A DNA stretch of 23,535 nucleotides from Methylocystaceae bacterium UBA5192 (GCA_002412985.1 DHWC01000086.1:4354-27888), one strand, 5' to 3'; positions 1 to 8,337 are shown, counted from the first letter of the stretch. A program made the numbers and translations. The notes: generated from the sequence alone by a model not told the origin.

Positions 1-130
1 CCACAGGCCTGGGTTTGGAGTCAGTATAAGGGGCAGGTCTGAACGCGACCTAGCATCTGATGATTATCCAGCAAAAAATAAAGGGCTTTGTGATATTGGC
101 GACGGCTGAAAAAAATTAATTTGAGTCATT

Positions 131-541
131 TCAACATGGGCTACGTCGGTGGTAGCCAAATAAAAATCCTAAAGGCTCGCTGTGTCGGAGTTTGGCAAGC
201 GGTCTGTCAAAAAATAGATTGCTGCCGGAATAAGGGTAGCCGTAATCGCACGTGGGATCATCTGTCGCGGTTGAAGAACTCGGTTCGAGCGTTGGAGAGA
301 GTTTTGCTGTTGGCGCGTATAAGCGGCGACCTTGAAAATCAACGCGGCTCCACTCCGCTTCTTCCTGCAAGAGAATAAGCGAGGCGCCCGCCGGAGCCGT
401 TTCAATTATTTTATGGCTGAACGCTGGTTTTAATCGCAATGGAACGGATTGGGACAAGGTTAGGGTAGTTTGCGCACTTGCGGGGAGCAAAGGAGTTAGT
501 AGCGTCAGTATTAAGATAAAGGTTAGCGATGCGTATTTCAT
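131..541 (-). CDS. Small secreted SH3-like domain protein
   Basis: A 136-residue protein with a clear Sec signal peptide: Lys2, a hydrophobic stretch at about 4-20 and a likely cut after Ala-Ser-Ala near residue 23. Residues about 30-80 look like a bacterial SH3b fold: an LRLKP strand, a turn with ETAPAGASL, then a W-x-R-V-D-F-x-G-R-R-L-Y strand. SH3b domains often bind peptidoglycan or envelope partners. The C-terminal 40 residues are not low complexity: two cysteines (about 98 and 136) bracket a block rich in Tyr, Phe, Arg and His, ending in GYHRRSPC, so a disulfide is plausible. It lies 104 bases downstream of dapE on the same strand, so it may be the last gene of that transcript or have its own promoter. 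Start is the ATG at 541 with a purine-rich AAGAGAAAG upstream. The fold call is from pattern only; the function is unknown. Confidence 0.75.
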   Translation of the reverse strand: MKYASLTFILILTLLTPLLPASAQTTLTLSQSVPLRLKPAFSHKIIETAPAGASLILLQEEAEWSRVDFQGRRLYAPTAKLSPTLEPSSSTATDDPTCDYGYPYSGSNLFFDRPLAKLRHSEPLGFLFGYHRRSPC

Positions 542-645
542 TTTTCATTCTTTCTCTTAATAGGCTTTGTATCTCCTAAAAATTATCAGCTGGATATTCC
601 AGAGCGTGAAAGAGATAATTTTGTCAAACAACATGCACAGCGACG

Positions 646-1806
646 TTAAGTCTTAAAGTAATTAGATAATATGAGGCTATAGATTTGTTCTAATGCTTCA
701 ATGTCCGAAATGCTGGCGCATTCATCGACTGCATGAATAGTTTCGTTAGTGAGACCAAATTCGAGGGTTGGGCAGTCACGGATAATAAATCTTGCGTCTG
801 ACGTGCCGCCGCTCGTTGAGAGCTCTGGGGTTAATCCTGTGACTGCTTTTATTGATGTCGATACAAGCTCAGAAAAAACGCCGGGCGCTGTCAAGAAAGA
901 GACAGCGTTGCTTGGTAAAAAATCCAGTTCCACGGTTGTAGAGCCGGCTGCTGTCGCGACGATGGCGCGAACGCGCTCTTTAAGACTATCGAGCGTCCAG
1001 CTATCGTTAAATCTGACATTAAATTGTGCGCTTGCAGTTGCGGGAATGACATTTACCGCAGCATTGCCGATATCTATGGATGAGAATTCAAGATTTGTCC
1101 GATCAAAATGCGCGGTGCCTTGATCAAATTCATGATGGGAAAGCGCGGTGACGATCCGCGCGATGACGGGCGCAGGATTTTCGGCGCGATGAGGGTAGGC
1201 GACATGCCCTTGTTTGCCAATGACCCGGATCAGTCCATTGACCGATCCTCTACGGCCAATCTTTATTGTATCTCCAAGTTTAGAAACATTTGTCGGCTCG
1301 CCAACAATGCAATGACTAAACCTTTCGCCGCGCGCGCGCGCCCAATCAAGAAGTTTGATTGTGCCATTAAGAGAAGGGCCTTCCTCATCGCCGGTGATGA
1401 GGAAAGAAAGAGAGCCCTTGGGTTTACCATGACGTCTGATATGCTTGATCGTTGCAGCAGTAAAAGCGGCGATAGCGCCTTTCATATCGGACGCTCCGCG
1501 ACCGTAAATTTTATTTTCAGCGACCTCGCCAGAAAAAGGAGCGTATCGCCAACGCTTTATATCGCCAGTTGGCACCACGTCAGTATGGCCAGCAAAAACA
1601 AGATGCGGATCGCCATTGCCGATTTTTGCAAAGAGGTTCTCAACATCAGGCGTATCAGCTTGACTAAAAGTCAGGCGATGGATTTCAAAACCAACAGACG
1701 CTAGTGCGCGCTCAACAACCTCAAGCGCGCCTGCATTCACGGGCGTAATAGAGGGGCAGCGAATGAGATGTTGCGTTAATTCAACAGCCAGAGAGGGATC
1801 GCTCAT
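646..1806 (-). CDS. dapE: Succinyl-diaminopimelate desuccinylase
   Basis: Hydrolyses N-succinyl-LL-2,6-diaminopimelate to LL-diaminopimelate and succinate in the succinylase branch of lysine and peptidoglycan precursor synthesis; a cytoplasmic M20 metallopeptidase-family enzyme that uses two zinc ions. The 386 residues match the usual family length (about 375-390). The metal and catalytic residues are visible: His74 and Asp76 in GHTDVVP, Asp107 in GRGASDMKG, Glu141-Glu142 in TGDEEGP, Glu170 in VGEPT and His358 in NETIHAVDE. They keep the spacing of the Haemophilus enzyme (67, 100, 134, 135, 163, 349). The inserted dimerisation domain lies between about 180 and 295. The start ATG is two bases after the DUF805 stop, and dapD is two genes upstream, so the lysine genes are cotranscribed. 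Confidence 0.97.
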   Translation of the reverse strand: MSDPSLAVELTQHLIRCPSITPVNAGALEVVERALASVGFEIHRLTFSQADTPDVENLFAKIGNGDPHLVFAGHTDVVPTGDIKRWRYAPFSGEVAENKIYGRGASDMKGAIAAFTAATIKHIRRHGKPKGSLSFLITGDEEGPSLNGTIKLLDWARARGERFSHCIVGEPTNVSKLGDTIKIGRRGSVNGLIRVIGKQGHVAYPHRAENPAPVIARIVTALSHHEFDQGTAHFDRTNLEFSSIDIGNAAVNVIPATASAQFNVRFNDSWTLDSLKERVRAIVATAAGSTTVELDFLPSNAVSFLTAPGVFSELVSTSIKAVTGLTPELSTSGGTSDARFIIRDCPTLEFGLTNETIHAVDECASISDIEALEQIYSLILSNYFKT

Positions 1807-1808
1807 GA

Positions 1809-2282
1809 TTACCGCGAGGGTTTGAGGGCGAGTTCAAAAATTGTCCAAAAAACACTGATAATAAGGATAGCGTCAATTCCAAAAACCCACCAGATAGACA
1901 TGGAGTCGCTAACTCTAGGTTGCAGCCAGTGCGCTGCGCCTGTTAGCAAACCTAAGAAAGGGGCGAGGCTGGCAAGTCCTAAGGGTGGAAAGAGCGCGCG
2001 ATCTCGAAAGCGTTTCGCCGATAAGTTAACATAACTAATCGCAACAAAAATGACGACAAAGGCATAGAGGATAGCATAGGCGTAAGCGGCTATCGTTAGC
2101 GGTGGAAAAAAAGGATCTTTAGCGATATCGTGGTTTGTGTAGGGCGCAAGCAATTTCCAAATTAAGACAAAGGGGATGAGCGTGATTGCAAGAGGGCGCA
2201 ATCCTTTAATCCAGGTATCCGCGTCAATGCGTCCTTGGTCGTTGCGGTACAGAAAACGGATGCGCGCCGGATCGATCGGCAT
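1809..2282 (-). CDS. DUF805-family inner-membrane protein
   Basis: A 157-residue polytopic membrane protein with four hydrophobic segments at about 30-46, 63-85, 98-118 and 132-152. The charged motif between segments 2 and 3, SAKRFRDRALFP, is the DUF805 hallmark (normally RR-L-H-D-x-x-x-S/P). The N-terminal part contains F-x-G/D-R-I-x-x-x-x-W-like residues (QGRIDADTW), also typical. No biochemical role is established for the family. It sits between dapD and dapE: its ATG shares one base with the dapD stop (TAATG) and its stop is two bases before dapE. Translation is therefore probably coupled, and a role near lysine or cell-wall precursor metabolism is conceivable, but position is the only evidence for that. 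Confidence 0.8.
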   Translation of the reverse strand: MPIDPARIRFLYRNDQGRIDADTWIKGLRPLAITLIPFVLIWKLLAPYTNHDIAKDPFFPPLTIAAYAYAILYAFVVIFVAISYVNLSAKRFRDRALFPPLGLASLAPFLGLLTGAAHWLQPRVSDSMSIWWVFGIDAILIISVFWTIFELALKPSR

Positions 2283-3139
2283 TAATCTCTCAAAAGTTCA
2301 TTTACGCCAGTTTTGCTGCGTGTTTGCGCGTCAACTGTTTTAACGATCACTGCGCAATAAAGCGATGGTCCTGGCGCTCCGTCAGGGAGCGGCTTTCCTG
2401 GTAGATTGCCTGAAACGACAACAGAATAGGGCGGAACATAGCCTATATGAATTTGTCCCGTAGCGCGGTCGATAATTTTTGTAGAAGCGCCAATAAAGAC
2501 GCCCATTGCGAGCACGGCGCCTTGCCCAACAATAACGCCTTCCACTACTTCTGAGCGCGCTCCAATAAAGCAATCGTCTTCGATGATTGTTGGATTTGCC
2601 TGGAGCGGTTCAAGGACGCCGCCTATGCCCACGCCGCCCGATAAGTGCACATTTTTACCGATCTGAGCGCAGGAGCCGACTGTCGCCCAGGTGTCCACCA
2701 TAGCGCCGGAATCGACATAAGCGCCAAGATTGACGAAGGAGGGCATCAAGATCGCACCGGGCGCAATATAGGCTGAATGGCGCACGATGGCCCCGGGGAC
2801 CGAGCGGAAGCCGGCGGCGCTGTGCTCCGCCGCGCCCCAGCCAACAAATTTTGAGGGAACTTTGTCCCACCAAGTCGCGCCTGCAGGGCCGCCAGCGATA
2901 ACGCGCATATCATTCAGCCGGAAGGAGAGTAACACAGCCTTCTTGAGCCATTGGTTGACTTTCCAGGCTTGTGGCCCGTCTTTCCCCGAAACTTTCTCAG
3001 CAACGCGCAATTTGCCGGCGTCAAGGAGACGCAGCGCGCTATCGACAGCATGACGAATATCCCCATGCGTTTCGGCGTTAATATTGGCGCGATCCTCAAA
3101 GGCGGCAGTGATTAAGGTTTCGAGGCCTGTATGGGGCAT
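2282..3139 (-). CDS. dapD: 2,3,4,5-tetrahydropyridine-2,6-dicarboxylate N-succinyltransferase
   Basis: Transfers succinyl from succinyl-CoA to tetrahydrodipicolinate, the entry step of the succinylase lysine/diaminopimelate pathway. DapD is a cytoplasmic homotrimer with a left-handed beta helix. The protein shows the helical N-terminal domain (LETLITAAFEDRANI) and then the hexapeptide-repeat region from about residue 115, with repeats such as GAIVRHSAYIAPGAILM, FVNLGAYVDSGAMVD and TWATVGSCAQIG. The C-terminal part carries SVVVSGNLPGKPLPDG. The open frame extends to 3208, but the ATG at 3139 gives 285 residues, the usual length, places the conserved LETLI at the N-terminus and has GAGAAG just upstream. 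The longer frame would also run into the HAD gene. Its product is used by DapE, encoded two genes downstream. Confidence 0.96.
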   Translation of the reverse strand: MPHTGLETLITAAFEDRANINAETHGDIRHAVDSALRLLDAGKLRVAEKVSGKDGPQAWKVNQWLKKAVLLSFRLNDMRVIAGGPAGATWWDKVPSKFVGWGAAEHSAAGFRSVPGAIVRHSAYIAPGAILMPSFVNLGAYVDSGAMVDTWATVGSCAQIGKNVHLSGGVGIGGVLEPLQANPTIIEDDCFIGARSEVVEGVIVGQGAVLAMGVFIGASTKIIDRATGQIHIGYVPPYSVVVSGNLPGKPLPDGAPGPSLYCAVIVKTVDAQTRSKTGVNELLRD

Positions 3140-3195
3140 GATCTTCTCGTGTTTTGAATAAGCTACGCCGGTTTGTAGGCGTGTGGCGTTGGGAG

Positions 3196-3897
3196 TCAAC
3201 CGCCGCAAGGCCGAAGCGCTTGCAGAAAGCTGGCCAAATCATCAGTCACGAAATCAATATGTGGTGCGTCGCCCTTGGAAACTTCCCAATCCTCGCGATC
3301 AGGAGATTCATCCGGCGATGGCGTAACCAAAATTGTCGTCACGCCATGTTGATGTGGGACAATAAGATTGCGGTCTAAATCTTCAAAGAGCGCAGCGCGC
3401 GTTGGATTAATTTTCAATTGAGCGAAGAAGCGTTCATAGATTTCGGCTGCAGGCTTAGCGATGAAGTTTGCCGCAACGATATCGAATATATCTTCAAACA
3501 AATGGCTAATACCAATCTGTCGGGCGGTTTTAATAGCATGCTCGCGCGAGCCATTTGTCAGAATAAGTTTGCGTCCCGGCAAATTGGCAATCGCTTGCGC
3601 AAGAGAATGGTTGGCTTGAAGTGAACTCCGATCGACATCGTGAACGAATTCAAGAAATTCTGCTGCATTAACGCCATGTTCAACCATCAGGCCGCGGAGC
3701 GTAGTGCCATAGCGCAAATAATAATGTTTCTGCAAAGCTCGAAGCGAGAGTGCGTCCATTCCAAAGAGACGCATCATGAAAAGCGTTATCCGCGCATCAA
3801 TTTTTGGCCAGAGATCAGCGTTATGCGGATAAAGGGTGTTATCGAGATCAAAGATCCAGGTATCGATCTGTTGGAAAGGTTGATGTGGGGTGATCAC
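3196..3897 (-). CDS. HAD-family pyrimidine 5'-nucleotidase
   Basis: A HAD hydrolase of the pyrimidine 5'-nucleotidase (SDT1-like) group, often found beside argB and dapD in Hyphomicrobiales; expected to dephosphorylate pyrimidine nucleoside monophosphates. It is 233 residues long. Motif I is FDLDNTLYP with the nucleophile Asp17 and acid/base Asp19. Motif II is LILTNGS (Thr114). The conserved Lys is Lys148 in AKPA, and motif III is FEDLDRN (Glu172, Asp173, Asp175). A helical cap fills about 25-100. The start codon is GTG at 3897, overlapping the argB stop by four bases (GTGA), which implies coupled translation. With dapD starting at 3139 the gap downstream is 56 bases. Substrate specificity is inferred from family membership only. 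Confidence 0.88.
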   Translation of the reverse strand: MITPHQPFQQIDTWIFDLDNTLYPHNADLWPKIDARITLFMMRLFGMDALSLRALQKHYYLRYGTTLRGLMVEHGVNAAEFLEFVHDVDRSSLQANHSLAQAIANLPGRKLILTNGSREHAIKTARQIGISHLFEDIFDIVAANFIAKPAAEIYERFFAQLKINPTRAALFEDLDRNLIVPHQHGVTTILVTPSPDESPDREDWEVSKGDAPHIDFVTDDLASFLQALRPCGG

Positions 3898-4763
3898 CTT
3901 GTAATCAACGTGCCTGCGCCATGATCTGTTAGAAGTTCGATGAGGACGGCATGAGGCAGTTTGCCGTCGAGGATAACAACGCCCTCTACGCCGCGTTCAA
4001 TCGCATACATGCAGGTTTCTACTTTTGGAATCATGCCGCCTGTGATCGTGCCATCGGCGATCAGGTCAGGTATGTCGGTAATTTTTAATTCTTCGATAAT
4101 TTTTTTATTTTTATCAAGCACGCCTGGCACATCTGTTAGAAAAATAAGACGCTTGGCCCCAAGCGCACCAGCAATAGCGCCGGCAAAGGTATCCGCGTTA
4201 ATGTTATAGCTGGCGCCGCCTGGTCCCTGCGCGACGGGCGCTAATACCGGAATAAGTTCGCGGCCGAGAACTTGATCCAACACAGTTGTGTCGACTTTGT
4301 CTGGTTCGCCTACGTAGCCAAGGTCAACTCCATCTGACCGCTCTAGCTTTTTGGCGGTCAGCATGCGCCCGTCTTTGCCTGTCAGGCCAATCGCGCGACC
4401 GCCTTCGGAGTTAATATAGCCGACGATTTGTTTGTTGATGGCGCCGGCAAGCACCATCTCAACGATGCCCATCGTTTCACCATCCGTGACACGCAAACCA
4501 TCCGTGAATTTTGACTCAACGCCAAGGCGTTTTAGCATGGCGCCTATTTGTGGACCGCCGCCATGCACCACAACAGGATTGACGCCGGATTGTTCAAGTA
4601 GAACCATGTCGCGTGAGAAATCTCGTGCGCCTTGATCGTCTCCCATAGCGTGACCGCCATACTTCACGACGACAATTGACTCGTCGTAGCGCAGCATATG
4701 GGGCAGCGCTTGCATCAAAATCCGCGCCTGCTCAAGTGCGCTAGTAACAGAGTCGGTGGTCAT
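3894..4763 (-). CDS. argB: Acetylglutamate kinase
   Basis: Phosphorylates N-acetyl-L-glutamate with ATP, the second step of arginine biosynthesis in the cytoplasm. The 289-residue protein has the amino-acid-kinase fold: VVVKYGGHAM with Lys34 near the N-terminus (phosphate binding), VVHGGGPQI at about 65-73, substrate-binding GLRVTDGETMGIVEMVLAG in the middle, the INADTFAGAIAGAL block, and LTDVPGVLDKN in the nucleotide half. The C-terminal GGMIPKVETC segment is characteristic of ArgB. Its stop overlaps the GTG of the HAD gene, and engB lies 57 bases upstream on the same strand, so it is in the middle of the rpmH-to-dapE transcript. An N-terminal helix of about 25 residues precedes the kinase core, as in the arginine-sensitive hexameric type, so feedback inhibition by arginine is possible but not shown. 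Confidence 0.97.
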   Translation of the reverse strand: MTTDSVTSALEQARILMQALPHMLRYDESIVVVKYGGHAMGDDQGARDFSRDMVLLEQSGVNPVVVHGGGPQIGAMLKRLGVESKFTDGLRVTDGETMGIVEMVLAGAINKQIVGYINSEGGRAIGLTGKDGRMLTAKKLERSDGVDLGYVGEPDKVDTTVLDQVLGRELIPVLAPVAQGPGGASYNINADTFAGAIAGALGAKRLIFLTDVPGVLDKNKKIIEELKITDIPDLIADGTITGGMIPKVETCMYAIERGVEGVVILDGKLPHAVLIELLTDHGAGTLITR

Positions 4764-4820
4764 TTGGGGGCCTCGATAATTTGGCGGATAGCAACACCTA
4801 GACCGGAGCTATAGTCGCTT

Positions 4821-5474
4821 TCAAGCGCCAATTTCATGCAGGAGCCGGGCTACGGACTCTCTCAAGGCGGCGATCCCTTCGCCGCTTTGTGAAGAGGTGA
4901 AGATTATTTCAGGATAGGCCGCAGGTCGCTTTGCTAACGCAGTTATCGTCGCCTCAACAACGCGATTACGTTCGGCGGCTGTTAGCTCATCGTGTTTTGT
5001 GAGAATAACTTGGTAGGAAACAGCGGATTGATCAAGAAGGTCGAGCATTTCCTCATCGGCTGGCTTGACCCCGCGCCGTCCGTCGATCAGTACATAAACG
5101 CGCGCAAGCTCTGCGCGTCCTCGCAAATAGTCCCGCATGAGTTTAGACCAGTTGGCGATTTTCTCTTTACCAACCGCGGCATATCCATAGCCAGGCATAT
5201 CGACGAGCCGTAACCGCTCATCGCTGGTGTTTTTACCCAACGCAAAAAAATTAAGTTGTTGTGTTCGGCCTGGCGTATTGGACACGCGCGCAAGGGATTT
5301 TCGATTTGTCAGCGCATTCAGCAAAGATGATTTACCGACATTCGAGCGGCCTGCGAAGGCGATTTCAGGAGCGCCTGGGTAGGGCAAATCTTTTGATGAG
5401 GCGCTTGCGAAAAAGAAGTCGCAAGGACCTGCAAATAAAAGACGCCCTTCTTCGAGAAAATCGATTTCGGTCAT
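4821..5474 (-). CDS. engB: Ribosome biogenesis GTPase YihA/YsxC (EngB)
   Basis: A TrmE-Era-EngA-EngB-Septin-like GTPase needed for late assembly of the large ribosomal subunit. The 217 residues have all G motifs in order: G1 GRSNVGKSS at 42-50, G2 TPGRT at 67-71, G3 DMPGYGYA from 92, G4 TKHD at 159-162 and G5 TSSQSGEG near 192-199. The PGYGYA sequence after G3 is specific to this subfamily. The gene lies 37 bases downstream of yidC and 57 bases upstream of argB on the same strand. The arrangement yidC-engB-argB is common in Hyphomicrobiales and links membrane insertion, ribosome assembly and ribosomal protein L34 in one transcript. Confidence 0.96.
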   Translation of the reverse strand: MTEIDFLEEGRLLFAGPCDFFFASASSKDLPYPGAPEIAFAGRSNVGKSSLLNALTNRKSLARVSNTPGRTQQLNFFALGKNTSDERLRLVDMPGYGYAAVGKEKIANWSKLMRDYLRGRAELARVYVLIDGRRGVKPADEEMLDLLDQSAVSYQVILTKHDELTAAERNRVVEATITALAKRPAAYPEIIFTSSQSGEGIAALRESVARLLHEIGA

Positions 5475-5511
5475 GGGATTAGGACGGCAAGCTGTCTCGC
5501 CGTCACTTCTG

Positions 5512-7284
5512 TTAGGCGCGCTGGAAGGTTTTACGTAAATTATCCCACAACTCGAATTTAACGCCCGCGCGCGTCATGATGATACCCTGCTGAGTGATCG
5601 ATAGGAGATTGTTCCATGTCCAGTAGATCACCAGGCCCGAAGCAAAGCCGCCCATCGTGAAAGTGAACATTAGCGGCATATAATTAAACATCACTTTTTG
5701 CATTTCGTCTGCAGGCTCTGGGTTCATTTTCATTTGCAGCCACATTGAAACGCCCATGAGGACGGGCCAGACGCCAAGCATTAAATAAGGCCCGAAGAAA
5801 GCAACATGCGTCGGATCAAAGGGAAGCAGGCCAAACAAATTAAAAACATTTGTTGGGTCAGGCGCTGAGAGATCTTTGATCCAGCCAAAGAAAGGCGCGT
5901 GGCGCATTTCAATGGTTACTACAAGGACCTTATATAGCGAGAAGAAAACGGGTATCTGAAGAAGGACCGGTAAACAGCCACTGGCGGGATTAACCTTCTC
6001 TCTTTTGAAAAGCTCCATCTGCTCCATGTTGAATTTATGCTTATCGTCACCATACTTTTCTTTGAGCTCTTTTATTTTTGGTTGAATGGCTTTCATTTTA
6101 GCTATGGATTTATAACTTTTATTTGCAAGCGGAAGGAATGCGAGCTTCACAACAACAGTAACGGCGAGGATCGCGAAACCGAAATTTCCAAGCAGGTGGT
6201 AGAGAAAGTCGATCAAGCGAAACATTGGGCGAGTGATAAAATAGAACCAACCCCAATCGATGAGCAGGTCAAATCGCTTTAAGCCGGGACTATTTTTATA
6301 AGCGTCGAGCGTATCAACTTCTTTTGCTCCAGCAAAAACGTGCGTTGTGGTTGCGGTTGCGGAGTCAGGCGCAAGCGTTTTAGGCGTGCTAACAGTATCG
6401 GCTTGATAAATTTTTGTTGCGCCGCCCATCGATATATAACGCGCTTCAATTGGCGCATTTTGATCCGGTGCGACGACGGCTCCCCAATATTTATCGGTAA
6501 ACCCTACCCAGCCGCCAACGCCTTTGAAAGATTTTGTCGCTGCCGGCTCCTTTTCAATCTTATCATAGGTCAGCTCTTCTCCTCTATCGCCAATTACGCC
6601 GACAAAGCCCTCGTGCAGAGCGGCGTAGCCAGCTGAAGGAGGATGGCCAATACGGGTAACGCGAGTGTAGGAATAAAGCGTAACAGGCTGTGATGACTTA
6701 TTTTCAACGCTATCAACGATGCTGAAGAGATATTCCTCATCTACTGAAATGACGCGCTTGAACAAAAGCCCCTGGCCATTATCCCATGTCAGCGTAATGG
6801 GATGAGTTGAAGTAAGCTTGTCTGAATCTGCGGTCCAAAGCGTCTCTGTAGTTGGTAAGCTTGGCGCATTTTCAGTTGCGGCGCTGAGATAGCCGAGTTC
6901 TGCATAATAAGGATCCGGGCCTGTTTCAGGCGACAACAGGGTGATGATCGGGCTGGAGAGATCAACGGTCTGATGATAGGCCTTCAAAGACACGTCATCG
7001 AGGCGGCCGCCCTTAAGCGCAATAGATCCAGATAAGGATTTGGTGTCGATGTTAACGCGGGGGCTGAGCGCTAGAGCCGCTTCGCGAGTTTGCGCCACAG
7101 GTTTTACAAGCGCAACAGGACTATCGGGCGCGCCTAACTTGACTGTTTTGGCGATGCGCTCCTGCTCAGCAAGGGTTTTCTTTTGTCGTTCCATTTCTGG
7201 AAAAGCATAGAAGTAATCCCACAATCCGATGAAAACCATCGACACTGCAGCGGCAAACAGCATGTTTCTTGTATTCTCTTTCAT
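5512..7284 (-). CDS. yidC: Membrane protein insertase YidC
   Basis: Inserts and folds inner-membrane proteins, alone or with SecYEG. The 590-residue length is typical of Gram-negative YidC. An N-terminal transmembrane segment (about 8-25) is followed by the large periplasmic beta domain (about 60-340), then the conserved insertase core with five more membrane segments. Visible core landmarks are FGFAILAVTVVVKLAFLPL, the basic cytoplasmic hairpin MKAIQPKIKELKEKYGDD, NPASGCLPVLLQIPVFFSLYK and the terminal YMPLMFTFTMGGFASGLVIYW. Its ATG overlaps the rnpA stop by four bases (ATGA), so translation is coupled. There is no yidD between rnpA and yidC. Confidence 0.97.
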   Translation of the reverse strand: MKENTRNMLFAAAVSMVFIGLWDYFYAFPEMERQKKTLAEQERIAKTVKLGAPDSPVALVKPVAQTREAALALSPRVNIDTKSLSGSIALKGGRLDDVSLKAYHQTVDLSSPIITLLSPETGPDPYYAELGYLSAATENAPSLPTTETLWTADSDKLTSTHPITLTWDNGQGLLFKRVISVDEEYLFSIVDSVENKSSQPVTLYSYTRVTRIGHPPSAGYAALHEGFVGVIGDRGEELTYDKIEKEPAATKSFKGVGGWVGFTDKYWGAVVAPDQNAPIEARYISMGGATKIYQADTVSTPKTLAPDSATATTTHVFAGAKEVDTLDAYKNSPGLKRFDLLIDWGWFYFITRPMFRLIDFLYHLLGNFGFAILAVTVVVKLAFLPLANKSYKSIAKMKAIQPKIKELKEKYGDDKHKFNMEQMELFKREKVNPASGCLPVLLQIPVFFSLYKVLVVTIEMRHAPFFGWIKDLSAPDPTNVFNLFGLLPFDPTHVAFFGPYLMLGVWPVLMGVSMWLQMKMNPEPADEMQKVMFNYMPLMFTFTMGGFASGLVIYWTWNNLLSITQQGIIMTRAGVKFELWDNLRKTFQRA

Positions 7285-7724
7285 CGCGCCGAATGCCCAT
7301 CTTTCTGTTTGCGGGGTCCTTGAGTGCCCGCACGACTCTTAAGTCGCGTGAAACTCTCGGTCATGTGAACGATCAAATCGGCAAAAGAGGCTGTGAGAGC
7401 CTCGCGCCGAGCAATGACTACGTAGTCCTGTCCAGGCTGCGCGCCAAGGCGCCCCCCAGCGCGGAGCGCTTCTTTTAATCTTCTCCGGATCCGATTACGG
7501 CCAACTGCGCCTGAGACTTTCTTGGTGACAGTAAAACCAAAGCGGGGTGGGTTTTGGAGAGGCGGGAGGGGCGCGTCAGGCGCTTGGGGAACGGCTTGAA
7601 TCGAAAAAACAGGCGCATTGACCCTAAGGCCAAGTTTTGAGGCGCGAATAAAGTCCCGCCGATGGCGGAGCCGTTCTGGCTTGCCGTGCGGATGAAGTAG
7701 CCTGGCAGGGGCGTCCGTCGTCAT
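7281..7724 (-). CDS. rnpA: Ribonuclease P protein component
   Basis: The protein subunit of RNase P, which helps the catalytic RNA cut 5' leaders from tRNA precursors. The family signature is at about 75-88, GRNRIRRRLKEALR, preceded by PRFGFTVTKKVSGAV. LRHRRDFIRASKLG near the N-terminus is the usual first helix. The open frame extends to 7805, but that would overlap rpmH by 44 bases. Two ATGs remain, at 7745 and 7724; I chose 7724 (147 residues), which has GGACGG upstream and is closer to the usual family length of 115-130. A proline-rich insert (about 44-60) and a basic C-terminal tail are extra relative to short family members. The stop overlaps yidC by four bases. Confidence 0.93.
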   Translation of the reverse strand: MTTDAPARLLHPHGKPERLRHRRDFIRASKLGLRVNAPVFSIQAVPQAPDAPLPPLQNPPRFGFTVTKKVSGAVGRNRIRRRLKEALRAGGRLGAQPGQDYVVIARREALTASFADLIVHMTESFTRLKSRAGTQGPRKQKDGHSAR

Positions 7725-7761
7725 CGTGCCGTCCGCCGTCGTCATCGCTAAGTTTGGTGCG

Positions 7762-7896
7762 TTAGGCTGAGAGACGCTTACGGCCGCGGGCGCGGCGAGC
7801 GGCAATGACCTTGCGCCCGCCTACTGTCGCCATTCGAGAGCGAAAGCCGTGACGGCGCTTGCGCACGATTTTGCTGGGTTGATAAGTCCGTTTCAC
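7762..7896 (-). CDS. rpmH: 50S ribosomal protein L34
   Basis: A 44-residue protein beginning MKRTYQPSKIVRKRRHGFRS and ending in ARGRKRLSA. This is the very conserved L34 sequence, a small basic protein of the large ribosomal subunit. The start codon is GTG at 7896 with GGAGAAG about 6-12 bases upstream. rnpA follows downstream, as in nearly all bacteria. A short GC-rich hairpin lies just upstream of the ribosome-binding site. Confidence 0.97.
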   Translation of the reverse strand: MKRTYQPSKIVRKRRHGFRSRMATVGGRKVIAARRARGRKRLSA

Positions 7897-7909
7897 CGAT
7901 CTTCTCCGC

Positions 7910-7925
7910 AGGCGGCAGGCCGCCT
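7910..7925 (-). promoter_or_regulatory. GC-rich hairpin in the rpmH leader
   Basis: A perfect six-base inverted repeat, AGGCGG/CCGCCT with a four-base loop, ends about five bases before the GGAGAAG ribosome-binding site of rpmH. In the messenger it would form a small stable stem next to the translation start, so it could tune initiation of L34 and of the coupled genes behind it. The structure is seen; the regulatory role is inferred. Confidence 0.35.
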
Positions 7926-8142
7926 CATTCGTTGTCGCGTCTTGGAGGCAATCCTAAGAAGCAATTGATTTTACCAGCTTTTCTACCGCTTTCTCGGGAG
8001 CGATCGAAAAGCGCCTATTGATGTTTAATTCGTAGAAATTGACGCCAGATTTACGCCACCTCGATCTGAGGCGTGAAAACCCTTATTGACGACATCTCCA
8101 AAATAAATGTCGCCGCCCCTCTCGGAGCGACGCTGCGAGAGG

Positions 8143-8172
8143 CATATAGGAGAAAGGCTTCACGCAAGTCAA
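8143..8172 (-). promoter_or_regulatory. Sigma70-type promoter for the rpmH operon
   Basis: On the minus strand TTGACT (8172-8167) is followed after 18 bases by TATATG (8148-8143). Both elements differ from consensus by only one or two bases. It points to rpmH, leaving an untranslated leader of roughly 240 bases. It is the best promoter-like pair I found in this gap. Confidence 0.55.
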
Positions 8173-8288
8173 TGTTTGAGGCTTTTGAGCGACAGCGATC
8201 CTAAAAACAGCTCTCCTGATCTTAAGAATTTTTTCGCGATTTATCTTCCGACTTTGACGTCAAAACAGGTAAATAGAAGATAAGTCGT

Positions 8289-8337
8289 GATTCGCCCTTT
8301 GCGATTACGCAGCTTTCCTTGAGTAGCGTGTAGAGTC
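8289..8337. promoter_or_regulatory. Two GANTC (CcrM-type) methylation sites upstream of ctrA
   Basis: GATTC at 8289-8293 and GAGTC at 8333-8337 lie 180-230 bases before the ctrA start. In Caulobacter and relatives, CcrM methylates GANTC, and the methylation state of such a site in the ctrA promoter region influences transcription through the cell cycle. Five-base sites with one free position occur by chance, so position is the main argument. Confidence 0.4.

Noticed and set aside
1108..1704. 198-codon plus-strand open frame
   Set aside because: Lies opposite dapE, whose metal ligands are all in place; the frame has no family pattern.
8254..8282. TTGACG with AAGATA as a ctrA promoter
   Set aside because: The -35 is fair but the -10 is poor; not enough to call.
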